Shown: piece after piece, positions 41,912 through 50,639 of the stretch
How the letters are laid out: each line of letters opens with the position of its first letter
Numbering within the stretch: the first letter of the stretch is position 1
From: Bacillota bacterium
Lineage (GTDB): Bacteria; Bacillota; Bacilli; Paenibacillales; NBRC-103111
DNA: 64,000 nucleotides
NCBI GenBank assembly: GCA_023393235.1
Contig: JAEWMH010000081.1
Location: 1 to 64,000, forward strand
Direction of reading: 5' to 3'
Made by a program: the position numbers and the translations under genes
Notes under the pieces: generated by a model
What the model was told of the DNA's origin: nothing
Database searches by the model: none
Seen by the model: only the letters and a program-made list of their open reading frames with translations

Positions 41912-43390
41912 ATGAATTTTCTTCAAAAGACACGCGCATCGTGGCTGGCATTAGTTTTGACGCTGGCGCTGCCGGTTCTGCCGGTCCATGCTGAGACTGG
42001 GCCTTCCGTAGAAGCGGAAGCCGCGGCAAGCACACCGAGTGCATGGGCAATGGAGGATGTGGCTTACACCCAGCTCCATCAATTGGCTGCCGAGCCGTTT
42101 TTTGCGGACTACCAGGCACCGGCCACTGTCGGCGAGCTGAATGCTGTCGGTTCCATTCTGGAGCAAAAACTGGCTGCACGTTTGCAGTCGGTGACGGATG
42201 GGGTTTACGGCAAAGAACCGACCGCATGGGAAGTATCGGGTGCAGCGGCAACTAGGCAGGACGCAGCTGTAGTTTTGTATGCGGCTATCCGGGACAGCCT
42301 GCCTCAGGTTAAGCCTGTAACAGGTAAAACGGCGGTTTACCCGGAGCTGGACGCGCTGACCGGAGATACGGCGGAAGCGGTCCGTTATGTGGCCGACCAC
42401 GGCATTCTGAAGGGCAAGCAGGACGGAAGCCTGAATCTGGCGGATCCGTTGACCCGGGAGCAGCTTCTCTCCCTGACGTACCGGACTTATGAGTTTGTTG
42501 TCCAGGAAAGCAATACCGCCTCCAAGGGATTGGTGTGGAAGGTGACGGGAGGCAAAAGTCCCGTTTACGTGTTGGGATCTATCCATATCGGCGACATCAG
42601 CATTTACCCGCTGGACAACCTGATTAAGGACGCCTATGAAGGCTCGTCCTACCTGGCGGTGGAAGCGGATGTAACCCAGGATGCCGACGGCATTCAGTAT
42701 ATGAGCGAAAAGGCTGTGTTCTCCGACGGCAGCACCCTCGATAAGCATGTATCGGCTGAAACCTATAAGCTGTTTGCGGAGACTATGGAGAAGGCAGGCA
42801 TTGGCGAGGACGTGTACAAAACGCTGAAGCCTTGGTATGCGGCTTTGCTGCTGCAGAACCTCAGCTTGTCCGAGGCTTCGTACAGCGCCAACCTGGGGCT
42901 GGACGTTTACTTCCTGTCGGAAGCCGCCAAAACCCAAAAGCCTGTGCTGCAGGTAGAGGGCATCAAGTTCCAGGTGGACATGTTTGATTCCTTCGACTCC
43001 AAGCTGCAGGAGGAATTCTTGTCGGAGACCCTGAAGGCCAGCCAAGGTCAAACGGCTGAAGCGGGCGGACAGAACAGCGGGGAGTCCGCCGCCAGCGCCC
43101 AGGCGCAAATGATGCAGTCTCTCTTGCATCATTGGAGCACCGGGAATGCCGAGGAATTCGGCAAGCTGATCGCCCGTTCCAATGAAGCGGAAGCCGGCGA
43201 AAGCGAATTTAACCGGATTTTCTGGGATGAGCGCAACAAGAACATGTTCCATGCGGTAGAAAAATATCTGGGCGATGCTGCCGGTCACAGTTATTTTGTA
43301 GTGGTGGGTGCAGGTCACCTGTTCGGCGATACCGGAGTATTGAAGGAGCTGGAAAAGGCCGGATATACGATGGAGCAGCTGCTGGACTAA
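41912..43390 (+). CDS. Secreted TraB/GumN-family protein with an SLH-like repeat
   Basis: The 492-residue protein has a signal peptide (about 1-27, ending near VHAE). One S-layer-homology-like repeat (about 135-200) reads YVADHGILKGKQDGSLNLADPLTREQLLSLTYRTYE in part (key LTREQLLSL). A TraB/GumN domain follows from about 205, starting with VYVLGSIHIGD and ending with YFVVVGAGHLFGD, the two conserved histidine motifs of this putative protease-like family. A Ser/Gly/Gln-rich insert lies at about 375-395. AAAAAGGAG supports the start. It likely acts in the cell envelope. Confidence 0.85.
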   Translation: MNFLQKTRASWLALVLTLALPVLPVHAETGPSVEAEAAASTPSAWAMEDVAYTQLHQLAAEPFFADYQAPATVGELNAVGSILEQKLAARLQSVTDGVYGKEPTAWEVSGAAATRQDAAVVLYAAIRDSLPQVKPVTGKTAVYPELDALTGDTAEAVRYVADHGILKGKQDGSLNLADPLTREQLLSLTYRTYEFVVQESNTASKGLVWKVTGGKSPVYVLGSIHIGDISIYPLDNLIKDAYEGSSYLAVEADVTQDADGIQYMSEKAVFSDGSTLDKHVSAETYKLFAETMEKAGIGEDVYKTLKPWYAALLLQNLSLSEASYSANLGLDVYFLSEAAKTQKPVLQVEGIKFQVDMFDSFDSKLQEEFLSETLKASQGQTAEAGGQNSGESAASAQAQMMQSLLHHWSTGNAEEFGKLIARSNEAEAGESEFNRIFWDERNKNMFHAVEKYLGDAAGHSYFVVVGAGHLFGDTGVLKELEKAGYTMEQLLD

Positions 43391-43406
43391 TTATTAAATA
43401 CAAAAA

Positions 43407-43454
43407 AACCGTCAGGAAGGCCGTATGGCTGATCCTGGCGGTTATTATTTTTTT
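43407..43454. terminator. Bidirectional terminator between convergent genes
   Basis: AACCGTCAGGA and TCCTGGCGGTT arms have an A-run on the left and a T-run on the right. It serves the TraB-like gene (+) and the coiled-coil gene (-). Confidence 0.85.
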
Positions 43455-43836
43455 AGCGGTTCTTTAATTTCTCGATTTCGGTATGAAGCTTCAACTGATC
43501 GTAGTGGATGATCTTGATGCTATATTCATGATTGCCGATGTCGGTGTCATACCTCTGAAGGTGCAGCTCAAAACGTTTAACATCCTCGTTTGTTTCCAGA
43601 ACGGCTCTGCGGATGAGAGGAATATCAGCCGCCAGCGCTTCCACATGCTCCAGCCTGGAGTCAACTTGGATCAGCTGGGCCTCCACCTTGTTCAGCCGTG
43701 TTTCCACGTGCCCCAGCCGGGTCTCCACCCTCTCCAGTCTGGTGTCCATTTTATCCAGGCGCTGGTGAATCTGTTCTTGCCCTTTATGGAGCAGCTGCAT
43801 GTGTTCCAGAATTTGTGTCAATACCTGCTCGCTCAT
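43453..43836 (-). CDS. Small coiled-coil protein with heptad repeats
   Basis: The 127-residue protein is almost entirely coiled coil. Six near-repeats of about seven residues read RLDKMDT, RLERVET, RLGHVET, RLNKVEA, QLIQVDS and RLEHVEA (about 27-68). A second helix (about 75-127) follows. It resembles small t-SNARE-like or phage-tail-type helical proteins, but no function can be assigned. AGGAGGG is six bases before the ATG. It is antisense to its neighbours. Confidence 0.75.
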   Translation of the reverse strand: MSEQVLTQILEHMQLLHKGQEQIHQRLDKMDTRLERVETRLGHVETRLNKVEAQLIQVDSRLEHVEALAADIPLIRRAVLETNEDVKRFELHLQRYDTDIGNHEYSIKIIHYDQLKLHTEIEKLKNR

Positions 43837-44077
43837 AGCATCCCTCCTGTTAACTTTCCTGGGGATTGTGACCCCATTATACCTTCTCCCCCCTTATCTG
43901 ACAATTGCGTAATGTCTCCTGTCGAACATGCGGGAGAACTCAAAAAAGGCGCCGCAGCTCCCGGGAGGGATACCGCAGCGCCTGCTTGGCGTCTGTTTGG
44001 TTCATGCATAAGTATAGCATGGAGGCTCTGGCGGGTAAACAGACAAACCCTTCATTACTCCGCTCGTCCATGCTGCC

Positions 44078-44251
44078 TGCAAAAGTGCAACTAATTTGAT
44101 CCTTGATGCTCCTTTGGCCCATCCATCCTGCAAAAGTGCATCTATTTTTCGCCGAAACAGCCTAACGGGTGGAATTGGCGGAAAATAACTGCACTTTTGC
44201 ATTTGGTCCCCCATTCAGGGCAGGAGGTGGGAAAATAACTGCACCTTTGCA
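44078..44251. repeat. Spaced-core repeat block, TGCAAAAGTGCA type, 50-bp period
   Basis: TGCAAAAGTGCA cores begin at 44078 and 44129. Inverse cores (TGCACTTTTGCA, TGCACCTTTGCA) lie near 44190-44201 and 44240-44251, 50 bp apart. The core differs from the TTCCGTTA type but the spacing and the inverted layout are the same. The 43837-44077 part of the gap shows no gene. Confidence 0.8.
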
Positions 44252-44260
44252 TTTTGGCAG

Positions 44261-45310
44261 CTACCCATTGGAGGCTGGGGCAGCTACGGGGATCGGCTTG
44301 TTCATGCTGTCTGCATAGGGCTGGTCCAGCAACGCCATCAGCTCATTTTCCCAGAGGCGGTTCACTTCCGCCAGCTCCTCTGCTGTAAGCGCCGGGCAGT
44401 CCGGGGCTGCGGCAAACTCCTTCAGGCTTTGCTCCGATGTAATATTGGGAAGCACGGAAGCCACAACGGGGGAGGACAGGGAGAAGAGAATGGCGGCCTG
44501 CCCGATGGTGCGGCCCTTTTCCGGACCGTACAGGAAGCCCAGCTTTTCCACAGCCTGCAACCCGCGGCCCATCCAGTCATGCTTGCGGTGGTTCCGGTGA
44601 TCCGATTTATCGTAATGCTTGGCCGGATTATAGGAGCCGTCCAGGAGACCCGAGGCGTGGGGGACACGCACTACCAGCCCGATCCCGCTCTCCTCGGCAG
44701 GCTGCAGGAACTTGTTGGTGGGCCACTGCTCCAGCAGATTATAAATCACCTGCATCATGGACATGCCCTTGCGGTGGCGAAGGGCCCACAAGCCCTCATC
44801 ATGCCAGCCGATGTCCGGCCCCAGCGCAGGTCCATACGCCCGGATTTTTCCTTCTTCCTTCAAACGCTCCAGTGTCTCAAAAACAGCGTCATCCTGCAGC
44901 GTCTCTTGACGGACATTGTGCAGCTGATAAAGATCGATATAGTCGGTGCCCAGGCGGCGCAGGCTTTGCTCACAGGCATAGCGGATATGCTCCGGTGTCC
45001 ACAGCTGGGGCATTTCGGAAAAGCCCTTGCGCTCCCCTTTTTGGCTGTAGATGTCGTATCCGAACTTCGTAGCAATCACTAGCCGGTCCCGTTTTCCTTG
45101 GAAGGCTTCCTGAAGGATCGTTTCCCCTTCGCCGAGGGCATAGGTATCTGCCGTGTCATAAAAGGTAATGCCCGTATCCAGTGCCTCCTGCAGAAGCCGT
45201 ACCCCAAAGCTCCGGTCCTTGACTCCCCACCAGGTGGTGGCCACCGACCAAACGCCGAAACCAACCTCCGATACCCGTAAATCCGTTCCTGTCAATGTGC
45301 GGTATTTCAC
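44261..45310 (-). CDS. Aldo/keto reductase
   Basis: The 349-residue cytosolic NAD(P)H-dependent oxidoreductase has the AKR barrel. The catalytic tetrad is visible: Asp and Tyr in FYDTADTYALGEGE, Lys in IATKFGYD and His in YQLHN. RVSEVGFGVW is at the N terminus. I chose GTG 45310 because GGGAGGA is six bases upstream, giving MKYRTLTGTDLRVSE. The longer frame begins 7 codons earlier without a site. The gene stands alone and the substrate is unknown. Confidence 0.88.
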   Translation of the reverse strand: MKYRTLTGTDLRVSEVGFGVWSVATTWWGVKDRSFGVRLLQEALDTGITFYDTADTYALGEGETILQEAFQGKRDRLVIATKFGYDIYSQKGERKGFSEMPQLWTPEHIRYACEQSLRRLGTDYIDLYQLHNVRQETLQDDAVFETLERLKEEGKIRAYGPALGPDIGWHDEGLWALRHRKGMSMMQVIYNLLEQWPTNKFLQPAEESGIGLVVRVPHASGLLDGSYNPAKHYDKSDHRNHRKHDWMGRGLQAVEKLGFLYGPEKGRTIGQAAILFSLSSPVVASVLPNITSEQSLKEFAAAPDCPALTAEELAEVNRLWENELMALLDQPYADSMNKPIPVAAPASNG

Positions 45311-45463
45311 TGAGAGTCCTCCCTTAAACATTCATTCGGATATATATTCTAACGTAAGATTAAGTTTATCATAAAGGGCCGGGAAATTCGAAAATTCAGA
45401 TGCCTGCATTACATAAAACCACCAGACGTATCTCATAATACGAATGGCGAGGAGGTGATTTCC

Positions 45464-45583
45464 ATGGCCAAAAACAGCAAAAGCAAACGGGCTCCCCAGG
45501 ATAATGCTGAATTCGCGGACGAAATCTCCGTGAAGAACATCAGCAAACCTGCCAAAGGGGCTTCCGACAAAGCGAATAAATAG
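45464..45583 (+). CDS. 39-residue basic small protein with a perfect Shine-Dalgarno
   Basis: The short frame reads M-A-K-N-S-K-S-K-R-A-P and continues with DNAEFADEIS and NISKPAKGASDKANK. It is hydrophilic, rich in Lys, Ser and Ala, and has no membrane segment. AGGAGGTGA, complementary to the 16S rRNA end, is five bases before the ATG, so it is very probably translated. A CATAATA upstream could be a forespore-type -10. It resembles small acid-soluble or YfhD-like spore peptides only in composition. A GC-rich hairpin follows. Confidence 0.65.
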   Translation: MAKNSKSKRAPQDNAEFADEISVKNISKPAKGASDKANK

Positions 45584-45751
45584 GCGGTTACCCGCCGCGG
45601 AGGAAGAGACGGCGCTCTCTTCCTTTTTTATTGCCGGTAGAGGCCGTCTCCGTCTCGGGACGGAGGAGCGGCTCCTCCCGCCGCCTCTTTTCGGCTCCTG
45701 CAAAAACGGCTACACTAGAACTACACAGCATGGAGCATGGGGGTATTAGTC

Positions 45752-46855
45752 ATGAATCGGGATTTTGTCAACAAAACCTTTTGGGGGCTGCTCTTTATTG
45801 CCGCAGGCGTCCTGTTTCTGTTGAATCAGCAGGATATCATTCATATTGACATTGCTGAGCTTGCGGGTACCTATTGGCCCGTAATTCTCATCCTGGTCGG
45901 ATTGCAGGGTATGGCGGCTGCATCAGGGGGCATATGGAATATATTCATCATGCTGTTGGGCGTATATTTCCTGCTGCGTAACCTCGACGTTGCCTTTGTG
46001 GAGGAGATGGAGATCCGGCAGTTTGCCATCCCGGCGGTGCTTATTATTCTGGGGCTGAGCATGCTGACCAGGGGCTCTAACCGCAAACGGGAGGAGAAGA
46101 AGGCCATGCTCCGCCAGGAGCGCCAGGAGGAGCGGGAGCGCAGAAGGCAGGAGCGGGACGAACGGAGAAGCCGCCGCCACCATCATAGCGTAAATACTGG
46201 TCATACTGCTCACGAAGAGCAGGAAGAGATGGAAGTGCCCCCTTTTGACCCTTCATTTTCCCGGAAAATCGAGCAGGACCTGGATCAGGTATTCCATGAG
46301 CGGGTTGTGAAAAAGCTTGGGGGAGACCCGTTTCCCCTAGCCTCTGAGGCCGAAATCGGCACCCAATCCGCAAAGCCTAACCAAGATTCGCATAAAGGCA
46401 GTTATTCAGAAGGAAATTGGGAAGCGCCGCCGAAAGAAGAATGGAAGGATTCTTGGTATGACCAAGGGAACAAACCGCCGGTGGAACGGTCCAACTTTAT
46501 CGGCGACATCTATTTGGGCCGGGATTACTGGCAGCTGGAGCCCATGAATATCTCCCACTTCATCGGGGATACCAGAATCGACCTGACCAAGGCCAGCATC
46601 CCCATGGGGGAAACCAAGCTGAACGTGTCGGCCTTTATCGGGGATGTGAAGGTATATGTGCCCAACGACATTCAGCTGGAGATCAGCGTTAATGCCTCCG
46701 CCTTCATCGGGGATATGCATGTGCTGGACCGGCACGAGGGCGGTATACTCCGCAGCATGAGGTACGACTCCCGGAATTATGCGGAGGCGGATAAGAAAAT
46801 CCACCTGACCGTCAGCATGTTCATTGGGGACATCACCGTCAAAAGAGTCGGATAG
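45752..46855 (+). CDS. liaF: LiaF-like membrane protein
   Basis: LiaF proteins inhibit the LiaS kinase until cell-wall antibiotics or envelope stress act. The 367-residue protein has about four N-terminal membrane segments (residues 10-110). A highly charged Arg/Glu/Lys stretch follows (about 112-145), then a C-terminal beta-solenoid-like region with repeated FIGD units: NFIGDIYLG, HFIGDTRID, AFIGDVKVY, AFIGDMHVL and MFIGDITVK. GGGGGT supports ATG 45752; ATG 45737 is less likely. It is followed by liaS and liaR. No liaIH or liaG gene is nearby. Confidence 0.9.
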   Translation: MNRDFVNKTFWGLLFIAAGVLFLLNQQDIIHIDIAELAGTYWPVILILVGLQGMAAASGGIWNIFIMLLGVYFLLRNLDVAFVEEMEIRQFAIPAVLIILGLSMLTRGSNRKREEKKAMLRQERQEERERRRQERDERRSRRHHHSVNTGHTAHEEQEEMEVPPFDPSFSRKIEQDLDQVFHERVVKKLGGDPFPLASEAEIGTQSAKPNQDSHKGSYSEGNWEAPPKEEWKDSWYDQGNKPPVERSNFIGDIYLGRDYWQLEPMNISHFIGDTRIDLTKASIPMGETKLNVSAFIGDVKVYVPNDIQLEISVNASAFIGDMHVLDRHEGGILRSMRYDSRNYAEADKKIHLTVSMFIGDITVKRVG

Positions 46856-46881
46856 ATTCGTGAAAAGAGGCTTTGGGACGT

Positions 46882-47925
46882 ATGCGAAAACGGCTGAATA
46901 ATCTCAAATGGCTGCTGCCCCTATACTTTTTGGCCGCCAGTGTGGGGACATTGCTCCTGGGGGTGGGCGGCTGGTTATATCTGACCACCCACATGGAATC
47001 GCCCGGCGCAGCCCTGTGGGTGGAATATATTATTCTCATTCTTCTGATTGCCCCTGTTGTGGGGTATTTTCTTGCCCGCAGCTATCAGCGCAAAATGGAT
47101 GCTCTCCAGCTGTCCATCAAGCAGGTGACCAAAGGCAATTTAGGAGAGCGTCTGGAGGTGCTGCCCGGAGATCTCTTCGGGGAGCTGTACCAGGACTTCA
47201 ATACCATGGCTGGTTCTCTGGAAAGCAGGCTGAGGCTTCTGCAGCAGGAGGGTTCTGCTGATGTGATGCGCAATATGCAGTCCAGTCAGGATGCGGTATT
47301 GGAGGAGCGGCGGCGGCTGGCCCGGGATCTGCATGATACGGTCAGCCAGCAGCTGTTCGCCATTCACATGTCAGCCTCCTCGCTGCCCAAGCTTCTGGAG
47401 ATCAATCCGGAGGGGGCGCGGATGGTAGTGGAGCAGTTGGTCACCATGTCCCATCATGCCCAGCGGCAAATGCGAAGCCTCATCGCCCAATTGCGCCCGC
47501 TGGAGCTGGAGGAGCAGACGCTGGAGGAGGCCCTTGGCAAGTGGTTCCCCGATTATTGCAACCAGAACGGGTTGAAGGGGCGGCTGGAGATTTCTCTGCC
47601 CGGCGAGCTGCCGGAGGCGATTGAGTACCAGCTGTTTCTGATTATCCAGGAGGGAATGGCCAATGTAGTTAAACATGCCAAGGCCAACCGGGTTTCCCTG
47701 GTGCTTTATGAGGCGGGAAGCCAGTACGTGCTGCAAATCGAGGACGACGGTGTCGGCTTTGAGCCCAATGTGGAGAAACGCTCCTCTTACGGGCTGGCAA
47801 CCATGCGTGAACGGGCCGAACGGCTGGGAGGGGATGCGGAGGTCCGCAGCAAACCCGGCGCCGGAACGGCTGTACATATCCGGATTCCTAAATTCGTGGA
47901 AACAGAAAGCGGTGAAGAGGCTTGA
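46882..47925 (+). CDS. liaS: LiaS-like sensor histidine kinase
   Basis: The 347-residue membrane kinase has two close N-terminal membrane segments (about 10-33 and 45-65) and a HAMP domain. The HisKA_3 helix RRRLARDLHDTVSQQLFAIHM (phosphoacceptor in RDLHDTVSQQ) follows, then a HATPase domain with IIQEGMANVVKHA, EDDGVGFEP and YGLATMRERA. It has almost no extracytoplasmic loop, as expected for an intramembrane-sensing kinase. AAAGAGG lies 11 bases before ATG 46882. It overlaps the response regulator by 4 bp. Confidence 0.9.
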   Translation: MRKRLNNLKWLLPLYFLAASVGTLLLGVGGWLYLTTHMESPGAALWVEYIILILLIAPVVGYFLARSYQRKMDALQLSIKQVTKGNLGERLEVLPGDLFGELYQDFNTMAGSLESRLRLLQQEGSADVMRNMQSSQDAVLEERRRLARDLHDTVSQQLFAIHMSASSLPKLLEINPEGARMVVEQLVTMSHHAQRQMRSLIAQLRPLELEEQTLEEALGKWFPDYCNQNGLKGRLEISLPGELPEAIEYQLFLIIQEGMANVVKHAKANRVSLVLYEAGSQYVLQIEDDGVGFEPNVEKRSSYGLATMRERAERLGGDAEVRSKPGAGTAVHIRIPKFVETESGEEA

Positions 47926-48596
47926 GCGACCTGATCCAGGTAATGATTATTGATGACCATGATATGGTGAGACTGGGCTTAAAAACATATTTGCTGATGG
48001 AGCCCCGGATTCGTGTGATCGGTGAAGCGGGAAGCGGGGCAGAGGGCCTGCGCCTCCTGGAGAAGCTGTCCGCGGAAGGGGAAACGGGCTTGCCCCATGT
48101 CATTCTGATGGATCTAATGATGCCCGGTATGAACGGCATTGAAACCACTGCCGAGGTGCTGAAGCGGTACCCCTCCGCCAGAGTGGTGATGCTGACCAGC
48201 TTTTTGGAGGAGGACATGGTGGTGAAGGCCATTGAAGCCGGCGCCATCAGTTATGTGCTCAAGACCATCCAGGCGGACCAGCTGATCCAGGTGATCGAAG
48301 GGGCGGCAAGAGGGATGCCCATCCTGGTATCCGAGGTGTCCCAGGCCTTGACCCGCGGCTTGCGCCAGCGGACTGCGCAAAATGATGAGGAGGGCTTTAC
48401 CGTCCGGGAGAAGGAAGTGCTCCTTCTGATCGCTGACGGCAAGTCCAATAAGGAAATTGCCGATGAGCTGCATATCAGCATCAAAACGGTAAAAACCCAT
48501 GTCAGCAATCTGCTGATGAAATGCGCCCTGGACGACAGAACCCAGCTGGCCATCTATGCCCACCGGAAGGGGCTGGCGGAGGGTAACCGCTCTTGA
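47922..48596 (+). CDS. liaR: LiaR-like NarL-family response regulator
   Basis: The 224-residue protein has a receiver domain with phosphoacceptor Asp in ILMDLMMPGMNGIE and a C-terminal LuxR-type helix-turn-helix with TVREKEVLLLIADGKSNKEIADELHISIKTVKTHVSN (key part NKEIADELHIS). It begins with TTG at 47922, whose last two bases are the first two of the liaS TGA stop, so it is translationally coupled. GGTGAAGAGG precedes it. ATG 47943 is a possible but shorter start that would cut the receiver strand. Confidence 0.9.
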   Translation: MSDLIQVMIIDDHDMVRLGLKTYLLMEPRIRVIGEAGSGAEGLRLLEKLSAEGETGLPHVILMDLMMPGMNGIETTAEVLKRYPSARVVMLTSFLEEDMVVKAIEAGAISYVLKTIQADQLIQVIEGAARGMPILVSEVSQALTRGLRQRTAQNDEEGFTVREKEVLLLIADGKSNKEIADELHISIKTVKTHVSNLLMKCALDDRTQLAIYAHRKGLAEGNRS

Positions 48597-48607
48597 TGCA
48601 GCAAGGT

Positions 48608-48637
48608 GAGGGGACGTCTAAAAGACGCCCCCTTTGT
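48608..48637 (+). terminator. Terminator after liaR
   Basis: GGGGACGTCT and AGACGCCCCC arms are followed by TTTG. Confidence 0.75.
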
Positions 48638-48671
48638 CTATCCTGTATGTATGAAATGTTCTGTACATGGG

Positions 48672-48728
48672 GGCTCCCCCGAAAGTAATCGGAATAAGCT
48701 GCAGAGCATCTCTTCACTTTTGGGGGGA
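48672..48728 (-). repeat. 55-bp inverted-repeat element, copy B (reversed)
   Basis: This copy is in the opposite orientation to A, C and D. Its reverse complement begins CCCCCCAAAAGTGA and contains GATGCTCTGCAGC and ATTCCGATTACTTTCGGGGG. It lies between the liaR terminator and another hairpin. Confidence 0.85.
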
Positions 48729-48734
48729 CTTGTA

Positions 48735-48776
48735 AAGCCGGACCTGTTCGTGTTAAAGCAGGGTCCGGCTTTTTTC
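48735..48776 (+). terminator. Second terminator between liaR and htrA
   Basis: AAGCCGGACC and GGTCCGGCTT arms and six T residues form a strong stem with a 17-base loop. Confidence 0.88.
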
Positions 48777-48832
48777 GACGGGACAAGCAGATTCCTTACA
48801 TTTTTTATCTTGGATTTAACCCTTTTTAAGGT

Positions 48833-48860
48833 TTGATTAAGGTTGCCCGTGCATTATAAA
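48833..48860 (+). promoter_or_regulatory. Promoter of htrA
   Basis: TTGATT (48833-48838) and TATAAA (48855-48860) are 16 bases apart, 65 bp before the ATG. Confidence 0.65.
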
Positions 48861-48925
48861 TACATAAGAACAAATCATATTCTACTACACCTTATACCAA
48901 TGTGAAGCAAAGGAGGACAATCAAA

Positions 48926-50506
48926 ATGGAAGACAACAAAAAAGACTACAGTGATTTCTTCAAGCCCTCTTCGGATGAGCAGAACCGCGAGCGTGAAGAA
49001 GACAACAAGCAGGACCGTCCTTCCTACTATTATTCATACGGTCCATATAAATCCTCTGCCCAGGAGGAGCATCCGCAAGAGCATTCCGCTTCGTCCTATT
49101 CTTCCGCAGAGCCTGTGGAGGTAACGGCACCCAGGCCGCTCCGCCCTTATCCGTATGCACAAGAGCCTGTGGCCAACCAGCAGCCGGGAAGCAGCAGCCG
49201 CAATTGGCAGGTGAATGAACCCAAGAAACGTTCCTCGGTAAAAGGCATGTTCGCCGCCTTTATGGCCGGCGCTCTGGTGGTGAGCTCCCTGATGTTTGCT
49301 TCGGACCGGATGAACCTGTTCTCCGGCGGAAACACAGGCGCTTCCTCCGGGAGTCCGGTAGCGGCCGCCACGAACAACGGCACCGGTTCTTCCTCCGGCT
49401 CCGGCAACGTTGCAGCCGCCTACGACATCAGCCGTCCCGGCAGCGTCTCTACCATTGTCCAGCAGTCCAGTCCGGCCGTGGTGAAAATTGAATCCTATGT
49501 GACCAGTAAACGGTCCAATTCTTCCTTGTACAATGATCCCTTCTTCCGCTACTTCTTCGGGGATCAGCAAGAGCAGCAGCCTAAGTCCGGAACCAAGCAG
49601 CAATCCGGTATGGGAACCGGCTTCATCTTCGAAAAATCCGGCTACATCATCACCAACCAGCACGTAATCGAAGGTGCGGAGGAAATCCAGGTGACGGTGG
49701 AAGGCTACGAAAAGCCGTTTACCGCCAAGCTTCTGGGCAACAGCTTCGATTTGGACCTGGCGGTGCTGAAGATTGAACCGACGACCGAAAACGGCACAAC
49801 CAAGGATTTCTCCATTCTGCCTATCGGCGATTCCAGCTCCATGCAGATTGGTGACTGGGTCGTGGCTATCGGGAACCCTTACGGCTTCGAGCATACGGTA
49901 ACTGTCGGGGTACTCAGCGCCAAGGAAAGGGAGATTTCCATCCAGGAAACCAGCGGCACCCGAAACTACAAGCACCTTCTGCAAACCGATGCTTCTATTA
50001 ATCCCGGCAACTCCGGCGGACCTCTGCTTAATATGAACGGCGAGGTAGTAGGCATCAACACGGCGGTGAACGCCGAAGCGCAGGGTATCGGCTTCGCTAT
50101 TCCGACCAGCACCATCTCGGAGGTTATCGACAGCCTGAAGAATAATGTGGAAATTCCCAAGGAGCCCATTCCCTTCATCGGCGCCACTCTGGCCAATGTA
50201 GCGGATCTGGACGCCCAATCCGTCAAGGAGCTGCAGCTGGATAAGGCGGAAGGCGCTTATGTGCAGGACGTGGTCATCGGCACTCCGGCCTTCAAGAGCG
50301 GCCTCAAGAAATATGACGTTGTGACCTCCATGGACGGTTCGCCCATTACCAACAGCTCCGATATGGTGTCCAAGATCCAAGCCAAGAAGGTCGGCGACAA
50401 GATCAGCTTTGGCATCATCCGCGACGGCAAGGCGATGACCGTTGAGATTACCCTTGCGGACAAAAATGAATATTTGAAGCAGCAGCAACAGCAGCAACAA
50501 CGATAA
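48926..50506 (+). CDS. htrA: HtrA/DegP-type membrane-anchored serine protease
   Basis: The 526-residue protein has a cytosolic, disordered N-terminal tail (about 1-110), one membrane helix (about 110-130), a trypsin-like domain and a PDZ domain (about 415-510). The catalytic triad is about His246 (ITNQHVIEG), Asp277 (DLDLAVLKI) and Ser363 (NPGNSGGPLL). It should degrade misfolded envelope proteins outside the membrane. The last residues are a short poly-Gln run encoded by CAG/CAA. AAAGGAGGA supports ATG 48926. The two-component genes downstream suggest CssRS-like stress control. Confidence 0.93.
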   Translation: MEDNKKDYSDFFKPSSDEQNREREEDNKQDRPSYYYSYGPYKSSAQEEHPQEHSASSYSSAEPVEVTAPRPLRPYPYAQEPVANQQPGSSSRNWQVNEPKKRSSVKGMFAAFMAGALVVSSLMFASDRMNLFSGGNTGASSGSPVAAATNNGTGSSSGSGNVAAAYDISRPGSVSTIVQQSSPAVVKIESYVTSKRSNSSLYNDPFFRYFFGDQQEQQPKSGTKQQSGMGTGFIFEKSGYIITNQHVIEGAEEIQVTVEGYEKPFTAKLLGNSFDLDLAVLKIEPTTENGTTKDFSILPIGDSSSMQIGDWVVAIGNPYGFEHTVTVGVLSAKEREISIQETSGTRNYKHLLQTDASINPGNSGGPLLNMNGEVVGINTAVNAEAQGIGFAIPTSTISEVIDSLKNNVEIPKEPIPFIGATLANVADLDAQSVKELQLDKAEGAYVQDVVIGTPAFKSGLKKYDVVTSMDGSPITNSSDMVSKIQAKKVGDKISFGIIRDGKAMTVEITLADKNEYLKQQQQQQQR

Positions 50507-50522
50507 GGGAAACCCCAGCGGG

Positions 50523-50567
50523 AGCGGGCTTCTGGCGATAGTGACCTCGCCGGGCCCGCTTCTTTTC
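50523..50567 (+). terminator. Terminator between htrA and the response-regulator gene
   Basis: AGCGGGC and GCCCGCT arms, with a TGGCGA/TCGCC inner stem, are followed by TCTTTT. It separates htrA from the two-component genes. Confidence 0.75.
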
Positions 50568-50639
50568 CTGTTCCGGGGGATTCTGATATGATAGTAATCA
50601 TGATAAGAAAACAAGTATATACTGGAGGATTGGCTGGAT

